Positions 1-10,500 of a stretch of DNA of 64,000 nucleotides are shown piece after piece. The notes beneath the pieces were generated by a model. That model was not told where the DNA came from. It saw only the letters and a list, made by a program, of their open reading frames with translations, and did no database searches. Location of the stretch: the NCBI GenBank assembly GCA_016839585.1, contig JAEOTZ010000072.1, positions 62,001 to 126,000 of the forward strand. Reading direction: 5' to 3'. A program made the translations under genes and the position numbers. Position 1 is the first letter of the stretch; each line of letters begins with the position of its first letter. The stretch is from Promethearchaeota archaeon (lineage in GTDB: Archaea; Asgardarchaeota; Lokiarchaeia; Sigyniarchaeales; SOKP01).

Positions 1-1456
1 CTATTAAAATTTCACTTTTAAAAGGTAATTTGTAATCAATAGATATTTCTAAAGCTTGATTATATAAATTAGCACCAATCTGAGGATGCCCCAATGCTAA
101 AAAATAATCACCTAACTCACTAAATACAATAATAGCATCTAAAAAATTTTCTTCTAGATCCATGCTTGATATTTCTTCCATAATATTCATAGCTGTATTC
201 TTATCTTCTCCTTGAATGTAAATAGCAATAGCTTTTCCTATAGCACATTTTAATTTAAGTTTATCATCCTCATAAATCTCTGCCAATTCTTCAGTGAAGT
301 TATATTGCAATATCGCAGATTTATATAATCCGTGAAAAAGAAAAATTAAAGCCTTTAAATAATTTAAAGTTAAGCATGTTTGATAGTTATGAATTATGAT
401 TGAAAATAATGCTGCTCTCTCAATAGAATCAATTGCAGCATTTACTCGCCCTAACGATACTAACATAAATCCTCTTAAAAATTCCATTTTTGATATTTCA
501 GAACATATTAATTGTTCTACAATTTCATAATCTTTTCGCTTGTTTAACTGTCCTGCTGCTACCTGTAGTAGGGATGATAAAAACCCATTTCCTTTTTTCA
601 AAAATTTGACGGCGTCCTTAGATGCGTTTTTTACAATTGCTTCTCGAGCCCGAATTATATATTCACGAGAGATTTTTAAATTTTCAAGAAAATTAATTAT
701 ATTTGCGATTTTCTCTTCCTTACTCGCAGGAAGATCTTGATTATCTATATATTTTTCTGCTATTTCAATATCGTCAGCATATTGTGTTGTTCCGATTTCA
801 AACTTTACTCCTACATCTGGATTTTCTATCTCTAAATCAGAAGAAATAATACTACTCTCTGTTACACTCACAGCCCTCTCAATCAACCATGTGATTTTTT
901 CTTCAGCAGGATAAATTTTTGAACGTTCAATCATGTAAGAAAGAGTATAGTTTAGACTTCGTTTCCAAATATTCTTAAAATAACTACGCATTTGAGGTTT
1001 TGAGATAGTTCTTTGAATTTTCAATAAAAAACTTGAGAGTGATAGAATATTTATTCTACCTTTATATAATAAATTTGTATTTTTAGCTAGTTTAAAATCA
1101 TCTGTTACTAAATGAACTTCAGCATTTTCTTTCTCTTTCATTAATTTTTTTCCCAATACAACAAGAGTTAAATCAGGATCTTGAGCAGGAAATCTTATAT
1201 TGTGAGATAGTAAGTCTAACTTAATCTCAGCTAGTTCATCCTTTCTAACTTTAATAACATTAATTAATTTTTTGAATTTATCTAAAAAAGAGTGAGGTGC
1301 TCTAATCTCATTAAAAACAACTTCTGAGATATAATACTCGAAACCTAAATCTAAAGCTACTTTATTTAAGTTTCCCAGAATATCCCGTGCTCTAATTGAA
1401 TTCATACATATAAAAAAATTTGCATCAAACACAATTTGCTGTTTATGGAAAGACAT
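1..1456 (-). CDS. PIN-domain protein with TPR-like C-terminal half (partial, 3' end outside window)
   Basis: The frame is open from an ATG at 1456 to the window edge, giving about 485 residues with no stop. The N-terminal 125 residues look like a PIN nuclease domain: a first strand followed by D11-A-N13, then E50, D95 in a QDPDL motif and a D119-D120 pair, the usual spacing of the acidic metal-binding residues. After a linker rich in acidic residues, the second half is all-helical with a TPR-like rhythm (for example SIERAALFSIII and ANLYNQALEIS). PIN domains are usually metal-dependent ribonucleases. The combination with TPR repeats suggests an RNA-processing or regulatory role rather than a small VapC toxin, and no antitoxin gene sits beside it. 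It is divergent from the mobB gene. The PIN call is by pattern only. Confidence 0.7.
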   Translation of the reverse strand, partial: MSFHKQQIVFDANFFICMNSIRARDILGNLNKVALDLGFEYYISEVVFNEIRAPHSFLDKFKKLINVIKVRKDELAEIKLDLLSHNIRFPAQDPDLTLVVLGKKLMKEKENAEVHLVTDDFKLAKNTNLLYKGRINILSLSSFLLKIQRTISKPQMRSYFKNIWKRSLNYTLSYMIERSKIYPAEEKITWLIERAVSVTESSIISSDLEIENPDVGVKFEIGTTQYADDIEIAEKYIDNQDLPASKEEKIANIINFLENLKISREYIIRAREAIVKNASKDAVKFLKKGNGFLSSLLQVAAGQLNKRKDYEIVEQLICSEISKMEFLRGFMLVSLGRVNAAIDSIERAALFSIIIHNYQTCLTLNYLKALIFLFHGLYKSAILQYNFTEELAEIYEDDKLKLKCAIGKAIAIYIQGEDKNTAMNIMEEISSMDLEENFLDAIIVFSELGDYFLALGHPQIGANLYNQALEISIDYKLPFKSEILI

Positions 1457-1559
1457 AAAATATCGAGAGCGTTTTTTATTCTATAATATATTTAACTAAT
1501 ATTAATTTTTTTTAAATTTTTCAGATATTTATAATAATATTAAAATAGCTAAAATCAAG

Positions 1560-2075
1560 TTGATATGTGTGACATCAGTGATCAGTGTTATTGGATATTC
1601 TGGAAGTGGAAAAACGCACTTTATATTAAATGCTATAAAATTATTAAAAAAGAATTTGAATAAAGAAGTTTCTGTGATCAAATTTATTCATGAGCATCAA
1701 ATTGATAAAGTGGGAAAAGATTCATACAAATATTCTGAAGTAGGAGCGAGTTATTCTGTTTTAAAAAATATTGATAATGAGACAACAATTTTTCTAAAAA
1801 AAAATGCTGATATTACTTCAATAATAGAATGGCTAAGAAATGGTCCATATAAAACAGATTTTATATTTACAGAAGGTTTTAGAGAACTAAATTATCCAAC
1901 TGTATTATGTATCAAAAATGTTGATGATGTTGAATCTCAGTTAACAAAAAATGTAAAAATGATTTCTGGGTCAATTTATTTAATGAAAGACTATGAAAAG
2001 TATTACTTAGATTTGCCAATAATTAATATTGAAAAGGATTTTAAGAGATTTTTAGAAATTTTTAATATTAAATAA
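1560..2075 (+). CDS. mobB: MobB-like molybdopterin-guanine dinucleotide biosynthesis protein B
   Basis: The 171-aa product has a P-loop GYSGSGKTHF at residues 12-21, directly after a first hydrophobic strand, and an FTEGFR motif near residue 101 that matches the switch region of MobB GTPases. Length and motif order fit the MobB family, which binds GTP and assists attachment of the nucleotide to molybdopterin or its transfer. The first start is TTG at 1560. GTG codons at 1569 and 1578 are equally possible, and no clear Shine-Dalgarno sequence decides. No other molybdopterin-synthesis enzyme is adjacent, but a MOT1-type molybdate transporter lies at 48641, which supports use of Mo or W cofactors. 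Confidence 0.85.
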   Translation: MICVTSVISVIGYSGSGKTHFILNAIKLLKKNLNKEVSVIKFIHEHQIDKVGKDSYKYSEVGASYSVLKNIDNETTIFLKKNADITSIIEWLRNGPYKTDFIFTEGFRELNYPTVLCIKNVDDVESQLTKNVKMISGSIYLMKDYEKYYLDLPIINIEKDFKRFLEIFNIK

Positions 2076-2092
2076 ATTGATAAAAATAAATT

Positions 2093-4015
2093 TTATTCAA
2101 AATTTTTCCAAACTCTAGCAAACTGATGACATAAAAACTTGAAATCTTGTAAATTTTTTTTCCCTTCAGTATTTGAGAGAAAAAATTCGCTTAATTTTTC
2201 ATAGACTTCAGTTTCATTTGAAAGATTATTTACTGAATCCTTAATCATCGAGATAAAGTTATGAATTGGTAAAATAATTTCAAATAATAACCATTCTTCA
2301 AAAAAGATTTGATCTGAAAGAGATTGTATATTATAAGTGATCATAATTTGCGTCAAGTCTTCCATTGTATAAAAATATTTATCTGGAATCTCAATCTTAT
2401 AAGTTTCCAGATCTTTTTTAAGCTGTTCCTTATTTAAACTGATAATATAATCTGGCCAAACATCATCCGAATAGTTTACATCTTGGAAAACAAACAATTC
2501 TAAAACTCTTAAGGCTATATTTTTACCAATATAACGACTACGTGGATCAATGAAATTCTTTGATGCTTCATCTGGAGTGGGTTGAATAAATATTTTCTCT
2601 ATTATTACATAAAGAATTCTACAAATATGGTCTGCAATAATATTAAAATTAAATGGAGTATTATTTGGATCCTCACATAAGGCTTTATTTTCACGATCCA
2701 TCAGATCAAAAAAGTTTGAATTTAAACTCTTTAAAAAAGCCCTAAAAAATCCATAGTTTAATTGAGAAACATTTTTATTAAATATTTTTTGAAAAAATAG
2801 ATCGATATCATCTATATTTGAAGCGATAGATAAAAAATTCAAAAACTTACCAATATTTTTAATTGAATTAGAATCAATAACATTATGTACTCTTTTATTA
2901 TACTGATTTAATGTCGTTTTAAATATTTCAGGTAAAAATAATAAATCACTTACTTCTAAGGCTTCAAGACCAACCCCAAAATAATATTTCATATATAATA
3001 AAAATAGATTTAATTGAGATTTTGCTGATGGAAGGTTATTTGCTTGAAATGTAGCATATAAAGTAGATTTTTTGTCAAGAAAATTGAAAATTTTAATTAT
3101 TGAATTTTTTTTCTCTACACTATACTCCATATTAGCTAAAAAACTTTTTTTAATAATATCAATTTTGGAAAACACAGAATCTTCTACTCGAGATCCAACA
3201 AAATTAATAAAATCTAAAATGGGAGAAAAACTTTGTAATAATTTACATTTTCTATAGAAATAATACAACAAGTCAACTAAATTTTCTTTTGAATTTGGAT
3301 ATTCTTCTAAAGCAATTTGATATAAGTTCTCTCTTCCTTTCAATAATTTGTTATAAAATTCTTCTGGAACCCCCCTAAAATATTTAAGAAAATAATATAA
3401 AACCATGTTATAATAAGAGTTAAAAATTGCATCTTTACTATCCTTTATTATTATCATAAAATTCAGATCCAAACCTTTTTCTTCTTCTTTAACGTTAACA
3501 CCATCAAGTAAAATAAAGATTTTTTTATTAATTGTCTTTCTGATTACGGTTCCTAAAAGTCGAATAAGTAAATATAGATATCCTGCTGGAAATGAAAAGA
3601 TATATAATAAATCTTCTTGTATGCTGTTAGAAATATTATCAAAATATTTCTTTACTTCTAGAGTTAAAAAATAATTATATTCTAAAATTAAAATTTTCTC
3701 AGAGATTTTTTCTTTAATTATTATTTTTAATGAGTTTTCATTAATTCCAAAAAAATTTTCAACAAAATACTTAAAAAAATCATGAAAATTCTCATAAAAA
3801 AAGGTGGTAAATGTTTTTTTTAATACTTTTTTTTGATTTTTTAACTTAAAATCATTCCATTTTGCTTTAATGTCTTTTTTAAATTGTTCAAACTGATCTT
3901 TTTTCCTTTCTAAAATTTCAATAAATATGTCTGTTTCCGTTTTGTAATTGGGACTTTTCCCTATAGCTCTTTCTTCTATGAAATTTAAAATATCTTGTAA
4001 ATCTTCAATAGCCAT
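2093..4015 (-). CDS. Large helical protein of unknown function
   Basis: A 640-aa protein that I do not recognise. It is rich in Lys, Phe, Ile, Asn and Tyr, predicted mostly alpha-helical, with no clear transmembrane segment, signal peptide or cysteine motif. One more hydrophobic stretch (about residues 145-175) reads IYIFSFPAGYLYLLIRLL-like and could be a buried helix. The frame opens at TTG 4021, but ATG at 4015 two codons later is the more likely start. It converges with mobB, leaving only about 17 nt between the stops. Long lineage-specific helical proteins of this kind are common in Lokiarchaeia, so a lineage-restricted function is likely (inference). The uninterrupted frame of this length in AT-rich DNA makes it a real gene. 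Confidence 0.75.
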   Translation of the reverse strand: MAIEDLQDILNFIEERAIGKSPNYKTETDIFIEILERKKDQFEQFKKDIKAKWNDFKLKNQKKVLKKTFTTFFYENFHDFFKYFVENFFGINENSLKIIIKEKISEKILILEYNYFLTLEVKKYFDNISNSIQEDLLYIFSFPAGYLYLLIRLLGTVIRKTINKKIFILLDGVNVKEEEKGLDLNFMIIIKDSKDAIFNSYYNMVLYYFLKYFRGVPEEFYNKLLKGRENLYQIALEEYPNSKENLVDLLYYFYRKCKLLQSFSPILDFINFVGSRVEDSVFSKIDIIKKSFLANMEYSVEKKNSIIKIFNFLDKKSTLYATFQANNLPSAKSQLNLFLLYMKYYFGVGLEALEVSDLLFLPEIFKTTLNQYNKRVHNVIDSNSIKNIGKFLNFLSIASNIDDIDLFFQKIFNKNVSQLNYGFFRAFLKSLNSNFFDLMDRENKALCEDPNNTPFNFNIIADHICRILYVIIEKIFIQPTPDEASKNFIDPRSRYIGKNIALRVLELFVFQDVNYSDDVWPDYIISLNKEQLKKDLETYKIEIPDKYFYTMEDLTQIMITYNIQSLSDQIFFEEWLLFEIILPIHNFISMIKDSVNNLSNETEVYEKLSEFFLSNTEGKKNLQDFKFLCHQFARVWKNFE

Positions 4016-4198
4016 TCTCAAACAAACATTAAATTGAAATGTTAAAATCCAATATAAAACAACCCTTAATATTAAAAAGTATATATAATATTTAATAAAA
4101 TTTAGAAAATAAAAATATTAGTTAACAATAAAAAACCTGTTAATATCTGCTAAAGTTGAAAAAATTTTATTATTTTCTGAGATCAATCTATAGGTAAA

Positions 4199-5236
4199 TT
4201 AAAAAATTTTTGTAATATCATCTGTCTCAGAATACTCTAAAGTTTTTATTTTTCCATCTTTTTCTTCAATCTTTAATCCTTCTTTTTTGGTTTTAACTTC
4301 TCCTATTATTTCAGCATCTATTCTATTCTTTCTTAATAAATTAATTAATTCAGATGAATCTTTTTTTTCTAAAGTAATCAATAAAGAACCGGAAGATATC
4401 GTATTTAATGGGTTGAGATTAAAAGTTTTACTTAACTCTAAAGGCTCTGGAAGAATTTTTATTTTTTTTTTTAATATTAAAGCACCTGTATTAGAAGCCA
4501 TCGCCATTTCAGCAATACCAGTGGCAAGTCCTCCTTCAGTTGGGTCATGCATTGATTTAATATGAAAATGCTGATTAGCTAAAAGAGCTTCCTTTAAAAC
4601 ACTTATACCTGGATTATAAAGATAATTCTTACATTTTTCTATAAAATCGGAAGAATACTCCTTTTCTAACAGTAAATTTTCTTTTTCTCGACCAATAATA
4701 GATGTTCCTTCAATAAAAACGCCTTTAGTCAATATTAGAACATCACCGGGTTCTGCTCCTGATGTTAAAACTAGTTTTTCTTTCTCAACTTCCCCTAATA
4801 AAGAACCAATTACAATAGGTCTTTCAAGTCCTAAGGAAATTTCTGTGTGACCTCCAATAACAGTTATATTCATAGCTTTACAAGTATCATGGATGCTTTT
4901 ATATATATCTTCAATTAATTCAATTGTTGTACCATTTTCTGGTAAAAGAATTGTTGATTGAAACCATTTTGGTTTTGCTCCCATACAGACAACATCATTA
5001 ACATTCACATTTACAGCATAGTATCCAATCTCATTTGTTGTAAATGTAATAGGATCTGTTTTTGCTACTAGATATTTATTACCAATATCAATAACCGCTG
5101 CATCTTCTCCGATTTTAGAGCCCATAATTACTCTTTTATCTTGATTTATTAAATCTGAAGCAAAATCTTTTAGCATTCTAGCTAAGTATTTATGTTTGAG
5201 TTTCCCAACTGTGAAACTATGGTTATTATTTGTCAT
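4199..5236 (-). CDS. AIR synthase-related protein of the HypE/ThiL/SelD superfamily
   Basis: The 345-aa product shows the AIR-synthase fold signatures: GEDAAVID near residue 43, KTDPITF near 59, VNVNDVVCMGAKP near 78, GGHTEIS near 125, and HDPTEGGLATGIAEMA in the C-terminal half. These are the ATP-Mg binding and dimer-interface motifs of HypE and its relatives. HypE makes the thiocyanate on its own C-terminal cysteine during [NiFe]-hydrogenase CN ligand synthesis. This protein ends in DDITKIF and has no terminal cysteine, so it cannot be a canonical HypE. It may be a paralogue with a different phospho- or acyl-substrate. No other hyp gene is nearby. It starts at ATG 5236 and appears monocistronic. 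Confidence 0.8.
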   Translation of the reverse strand: MTNNNHSFTVGKLKHKYLARMLKDFASDLINQDKRVIMGSKIGEDAAVIDIGNKYLVAKTDPITFTTNEIGYYAVNVNVNDVVCMGAKPKWFQSTILLPENGTTIELIEDIYKSIHDTCKAMNITVIGGHTEISLGLERPIVIGSLLGEVEKEKLVLTSGAEPGDVLILTKGVFIEGTSIIGREKENLLLEKEYSSDFIEKCKNYLYNPGISVLKEALLANQHFHIKSMHDPTEGGLATGIAEMAMASNTGALILKKKIKILPEPLELSKTFNLNPLNTISSGSLLITLEKKDSSELINLLRKNRIDAEIIGEVKTKKEGLKIEEKDGKIKTLEYSETDDITKIF

Positions 5237-5430
5237 CGATTATCATTATATTAATTTGGTTATAAAATCTCTTAATTTATTAAAAAATAATCCTATAAAG
5301 CTTAATAATATCTGAGAAAAACATAAAGAATTCATCACAAAAATTATATTTACCCTTAAAGGTTAATTATATTTATAAATTAGATATTTAATTCAAAACT
5401 GAAAAAAAAATTAAAAAGGTCTTGATAGCT

Positions 5431-5991
5431 ATGAGTTTTGCTAAATCATTTGGATTGAGCTTAGTTATTTTTATTGGTCTAAATGTGGTGTTTTTCTTTA
5501 TTGGATACGCACTCATTGATGGCGGATTAGATGCGTTTTTCACTGCTTTAGAAACTGACTTATCAGTTATTCTAGAACCATTATTTGGACCCTTATTTGG
5601 TCCAATTATTGCAGGGGCACTTTTAGGGGATCCTTTAATTCCAGATACAGGAATGGGACCTGAATCAATTTTATACACTGTTTTAGTAGTATCTGATCTA
5701 GAATTAGGTTTTATCGTATTACTGATTGGCTATATTGCAGCTCCTTTAGTTGCTGCTATACTGGCAGGAAGATTCGCAGAGAATAAGATTGAAGCCTTAT
5801 TAGGATGGTTTTTAGCTACTATGGTAAGTGCTGTTATTGTTGTAAGCTGGAGAATCTATGTTCTGAGTGATACAGGTTATCCTGCAGGTTCTATAATAGA
5901 TTTCGCGATTTTCACAACAGGATTAGGTGCTATAATTGGTATCTTTTATAGTTGTTTTGCTTTACTTTTCACATCAACAGAATATTTTTAA
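5431..5991 (+). CDS. Small multi-pass membrane protein of unknown function
   Basis: The 186-aa product has about four to five hydrophobic helices: roughly residues 7-27, 45-65 (Gly/Pro-rich with a repeated EPLFGPLFGP element), 85-115, 120-140 and 155-180. Charged residues are few and sit between helices. The frame opens at a TTG at 5422, but ATG at 5431 with an upstream AAAAAGG is the better start. I do not recognise the family. The repeated Gly-Pro motif and the loss of large loops suggest a pore-like or packing role, but this is not shown. It is monocistronic between a minus-strand AIR synthase-like gene and a minus-strand small ORF. Confidence 0.7.
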   Translation: MSFAKSFGLSLVIFIGLNVVFFFIGYALIDGGLDAFFTALETDLSVILEPLFGPLFGPIIAGALLGDPLIPDTGMGPESILYTVLVVSDLELGFIVLLIGYIAAPLVAAILAGRFAENKIEALLGWFLATMVSAVIVVSWRIYVLSDTGYPAGSIIDFAIFTTGLGAIIGIFYSCFALLFTSTEYF

Positions 5992-6070
5992 ATCTAAATA
6001 TTCATTAATACATCTTTTTTTTCTATTACTAAATACTTTATTCTAAAAATAGAAGATGAATTTAATTATA

Positions 6071-6373
6071 TTAGGTTTTTCTGAGTATTTCTTTTAAGTA
6101 TAGTTTCATGAAATACCTTTGGCTATTACAGAATTCGAATTTTTGCTTTGTTGTCAAAGTTGAACAATTTAATAAGATAAGATGAAGGCTTTTGATAATA
6201 TCGAAATTATCGTCCAAATCATTTATAATTTCTTTGTTTAATTGATTATGAGAATTTTCTTTAAATTTTCTCTTTAATTGAACCTCTTTCTTATCTAGGC
6301 TTATTAATTCCTTAATTTTATAATTTTCTTTTACACTTTCAAATCTCTTGTTGTTAATTCTACCCGAACTCAT
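6071..6373 (-). CDS. Small charged hypothetical protein
   Basis: A 100-aa frame starting at ATG 6373 encodes a highly charged (Lys/Glu/Asn-rich), helical, soluble protein with no metal motif and two isolated cysteines in its last third. No Shine-Dalgarno sequence is visible. The lysine-rich composition matches neighbouring real genes, but it is short and I know no homologue. It may be a real lineage-specific gene or a chance frame beside the decayed region at 6.4-7.5 kb. Confidence 0.4.
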   Translation of the reverse strand: MSSGRINNKRFESVKENYKIKELISLDKKEVQLKRKFKENSHNQLNKEIINDLDDNFDIIKSLHLILLNCSTLTTKQKFEFCNSQRYFMKLYLKEILRKT

Positions 6374-6785
6374 ATCTCATCTTATCAAAATTATCATTTA
6401 ATTTCCTTATTTTTTATAATAATATTCTTAAGTTTCAGATTTAATACCCAAATAGAATGTATATTCCGATAGATTCATTATTTACAATGACATTTATGGA
6501 AAAAGTACTTTTTTTCTCAGATTTTACATATACTATTATTTTACTTATATAAATTTGATAGCGGAGCTTTTATTAATGGATTAATAAAATAATTTCTGAT
6601 TAATTCAAGAAATTTTCATGAGACTGAATTCTATATAGAAATAGGAAAGAAGGATAACAAAATTCAAATCTAAAATAAAATAAGTATTTTGAGGGCGAAA
6701 TCCAATGTGAGATTGAAAGTTTTGTTTCCCTTCTTATTAATTGCTTTATACTTACCTTTAAAAACTAAACAAAAAAACACTGGAA

Positions 6786-6794
6786 TTATATAAA
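6786..6794 (+). promoter_or_regulatory. Candidate TATA box ahead of a structured non-coding element
   Basis: TTATATAAA is a near-consensus archaeal TATA box. Its centre at 6790 predicts a transcription start near 6815, which is exactly where the 5' arm of the nested inverted repeat begins (6816). No protein frame starts in the following 150 nt. The rest of 6374-6984 is AT-rich with no gene I can support. Confidence 0.4.
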
Positions 6795-6815
6795 TGTTTA
6801 AGATAAGAGAATTCA

Positions 6816-6889
6816 CGAGAAGGTTTAGGTTTTCAGAAAATTTAAGGTTTTAAGAGATTTTCTCATAAAGTTTTTTTTAATCCTTCTCG
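6816..6889 (+). ncRNA. Candidate structured RNA (nested inverted repeat)
   Basis: Two nested perfect inverted repeats occur here. The outer arms CGAGAAGG (6816-6823) and CCTTCTCG (6882-6889) pair over 8 bp, and the inner arms AGAAAAT (6835-6841) and ATTTTCT (6857-6863) pair over 7 bp around a 15-nt loop. A TATA box is correctly placed upstream. The element lies in a 610-nt gap with no gene, so a small RNA is plausible. A remnant of a small inverted-repeat element is the alternative. I recognise no known RNA family. Confidence 0.35.
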
Positions 6890-6984
6890 CAGTCCTCTCT
6901 ATAAAATAAGTTAAAATAGTGATCAATTCAGTAACTAGAAGTTTTAAAACAAGTATTTAAATGGCAAAAACGAATATGAAAAGG

Positions 6985-7230
6985 TTATTCATTTATATTT
7001 TCCTTAATAAAGCAAATTGGAATAGTTGAAATCATAATTAGAATTCCAGCAATCATGATTATTATTTCAGTATCAATATGGTTAAATAAATATGTACCCA
7101 TAGGAGTGAAAACAACATTAGCAGCTATACTAAATAAAGCCATTAATTGATAATAGAAGACTTTGTTTTGAGAAAGTTCCATCATTATTGAAAGCAAACT
7201 CAATAATAAAATAAAAATTAAGGGAAGCAC
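6985..7230 (-). pseudogene. C-terminal remnant of an MFS-type transporter
   Basis: The 81-aa frame encodes about two and a half hydrophobic helices separated by short charged loops and ending after the last helix in CFIKENINE, the usual shape of the end of a major facilitator transporter. An intact transporter would be about 400 aa. The frame is open upstream only to about 7270 and is then broken by stops, with no other transporter segment found up to 7500. Just upstream on the same strand, GGGAGGAGG (about 7350) precedes an ATG that reaches a stop after nine codons, consistent with a decayed 5' end. GTG at 7230 is probably not a real start. Confidence 0.45.
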
Positions 7231-7506
7231 CCTTAATTGTAAATATAAAATGTTAAATTCGAATTTAATAGTTCATTAAAAGGAACTGAAATTCGAATTT
7301 CACTGCCATTTAGGGAACTGTCTCTCCACCAAAATACATTATAATAAACCTCCTCCCGTTAACCAATGTGTAGACAACCTTATCTACAAAAATATATTTC
7401 TAGATTTATTTTTAAAGTACTCGAAAAAATAGTTAAATAATTAATAAAATATTAAATATGGTTTTGCTTAATTGTATCTGATTAGGTAAAAAATATAGAA
7501 TTCATC

Positions 7507-10500
7507 ATGCTAAATCTTAAAATTTTAGAAGATTTTTCATTTGAAAATGATATTGATAATTTAGATAATATTTTTCAGATTATACTTATAGAACTAAAAA
7601 ATTACCTAGTTTTAAATCCTATCTTAGAAAATGTGAAATTTCTTTACAAAAGTCCCAAAGAATCTGAAAATTTAAGAAAAAATATTTTCAATATAGGAGT
7701 TGATAGACATTTTGAAAGTGGAATTTTAGTAATTGAGGTTTTTGAAAATTATATACAATTCCTACCAATAATTTTATTAAGAGAAATATATAATTCTTTT
7801 ATCCCTGAAGCCATAAAAGAAAATGAAGATATTCAATTTATTATAAATCAAATTGTTCTAAAAGATTTATCTAAATTACGTAAAATTTCTGAATGGAAAT
7901 CCCTACTTAATAAAAACGTAGTTACTTATGAATTATTAGTTTCACAACTTAATAAATTAGATAAATTTCTTAAATTACCTGGAGCTATACAATTTATTTT
8001 TGAATTTATGCGTAGAAATGTTCCATTAATTGAAGAGGGAATGGAGGATATTTATTATAAGATTTTTAAAGAATACGCGTTTAAAACGTCTAAATCTATA
8101 AACGATGATGATATTATCGAGACTTTAAGAGTCTTAATTAACATCTTTTATGATACAGAAGGCTATAAGTACTTATATGATTATCAAAACTTATTTGATG
8201 AAATGAAATCAAATGGAATAATCCAATCTGAATTAAGTAAAAGAAAGTTCACTGAAAATATGAAATGGATTAATAACTTTTCCTACATTTCCCCATCCTA
8301 TCAAATAAATTGGCAAGCATTAAATTTGGTAACAGTTATTTTCAATTTTAAATTTAATCCATTTCTAGAAAAAATAAAAATCTTTAAATTCATTGAACAA
8401 TCTCCATTTCTTATATCTCCCAAATATTCAATAAATAGTAAAATCACAGAAGTATTAGGTTACTTTCTGGTTCCCAAGGTTTATTTAGATGATTTAATAT
8501 CTTTTATTGAGAAGTTATATGATTATGGATATATTCTCGAAAAAAATTATCTTATTCTTCAGAAAATTTCAAACTTCTTGAATTTGAATTATTTTAGAGA
8601 ATTTCATAAGATTAAAAGAAAGATCATTAATTTAAATCATAGAAAATATGAAAAACAATACGAAATTTCATTTGAAATGGAATACAAACCTTCTTTTTAT
8701 GAATCAAAATTATCACTATTAGATTGGATTATTCTTGATAGACTACTCTATGTTTCAGTTACAGGATTTACATTTGAGAAAAGATCAGAAACATTAAATT
8801 ATTTAAAATCCGATTTAGAAGATGAAATTTTAAGTCAAAGTGTGTTAATTGAAAGTATAGATGAAAAATTATCAAAGATATATAACTCTCCAAATCTTAA
8901 AGAAGAAATTATAGAATTCTTAGATTATTATAATAAATTTGGATTTTTTTACGTTAAAGAATTATTAAAAAATCTTTTACTTTGTTTAAATTTAATAGAA
9001 AAGATTCTATTAGAAAATTTAGAAATTAAAAGCGAATATCTACTTTTAGAATTCTTGAAGAAAAATGGTATTTCTCAATCAATTGAAGAAAATATTATAT
9101 TTACTGATAGCAACATAAATAGAATTATTTTTAATGTATTTATACCCCTTTATATCAAATCAAAAGAAAAATTTAGACAAGAAGTTCGAAAGTATCAATT
9201 CCTTTATGAGTTTTTTATATTATGCAGTGATCTAAAAATTTTTAATCCGAAAGCAATGAGACAGATAATTGAAAACTCAGAATTAGGGAGAAGAATTAGT
9301 GATACAAAAAGGGAGAAATTTGAAATGTTCTATGATACAGAAAAACCACATAATATTACGATTCAAGTGATTGATGATAAATTTAAAGAATATCTCAACC
9401 AAAGTACCCACACTCCAGTAATTAAACCTATTTTAATTAACACAATTTATACAAGTGCCTTTTCTAAATATTTTCCTACCATTATTCTCAAAGATACAAT
9501 TGAAGCTAGGGATAAGTTGGATAAGATAAAATTATTTTTTCCAAGAGCTCTTATCATGTTTGTTAAAGATCTAATTTCTAATGAAAACTTAATTATTACA
9601 CAACTTTATCTCCCCAATTTAAAAGTAAAAGAAAAGAATATTTTTATTTCAATTCTTCATAGCATTTTTAAAAAAGATTTAATTAAATTTTCAAGATTTC
9701 ATTCCAGTGGAGAGATTGAATTCTATTCATTAAGAAATTTTTATAATTTTGATAATAAAAAATTCTTTTATACAAAAGATTTATTTGAACAATATTTTCT
9801 TTACTCTAGACAGCTTTTTGGAAAAGAGTTAAAATTAAATCAAGAATCCTATAATAAAATTCAAGGAAAATTTTGGTCCAAAGAAAGAGAAATGTTAAAT
9901 TTAGTTGAACAAATAAATATCAGATTCTCAAAGGAAAATATTGATCTTAACATTTCTAAATTAAATAATCTATTAGTATTTCATTATGATTTACAAAATT
10001 ATTTGTTAGATCGGGAGATATTTAACGGTGAAAAGTCAAAATATTTTTTTAAAAATTATATAAAGTCTATTAAATTTTTACCTGCTCTTCAATATTTTGG
10101 ATTTGGTCAATATTATGTATATATCTATCCCTATAACTTAGATGAAATAGATTTTAGACTTCTGTTGGACAATTCATTTCAAAAAGTCCAGTATCCAGTA
10201 TTCATGGATAAATCGACTTCGATATTCATAAAATATCTATGGCCATATCGAAATCCAAACTTATCATATATACACTGGCTCGCCAAATCGAAAAAGGATA
10301 TTCGAGAGTATTGTATATTCTTCATAAAAAAGATTTACCAACTCTTCCATTTTAACTATAATGTCAGTTCAAACAATTGGATTTATGATTCGAATAGGTT
10401 CAAAATATACATGCAAAATATCCTCTACAATCCTAATTATAAGGTTCAAATTTCAAAATTAAAGGAATTTAATGTAGGTAATTTAAATATCTCTCATTAT

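Noticed and set aside
1-1456. VapC toxin
   Set aside because: The protein is over 480 residues with a TPR-like second half and no antitoxin gene beside it.
5388-5678. Minus-strand frame of 96 codons within the small membrane-protein gene
   Set aside because: It is antisense to a coherent hydrophobic protein, and its Pro/Lys/Asn sequence lacks family signal.
7240-7310. tRNA-like T-loop ATTCGAATTTC near 7290
   Set aside because: It is part of the perfect palindrome CTGAAATTCGAATTTCAG, and no acceptor, D or anticodon arms can be formed around it.
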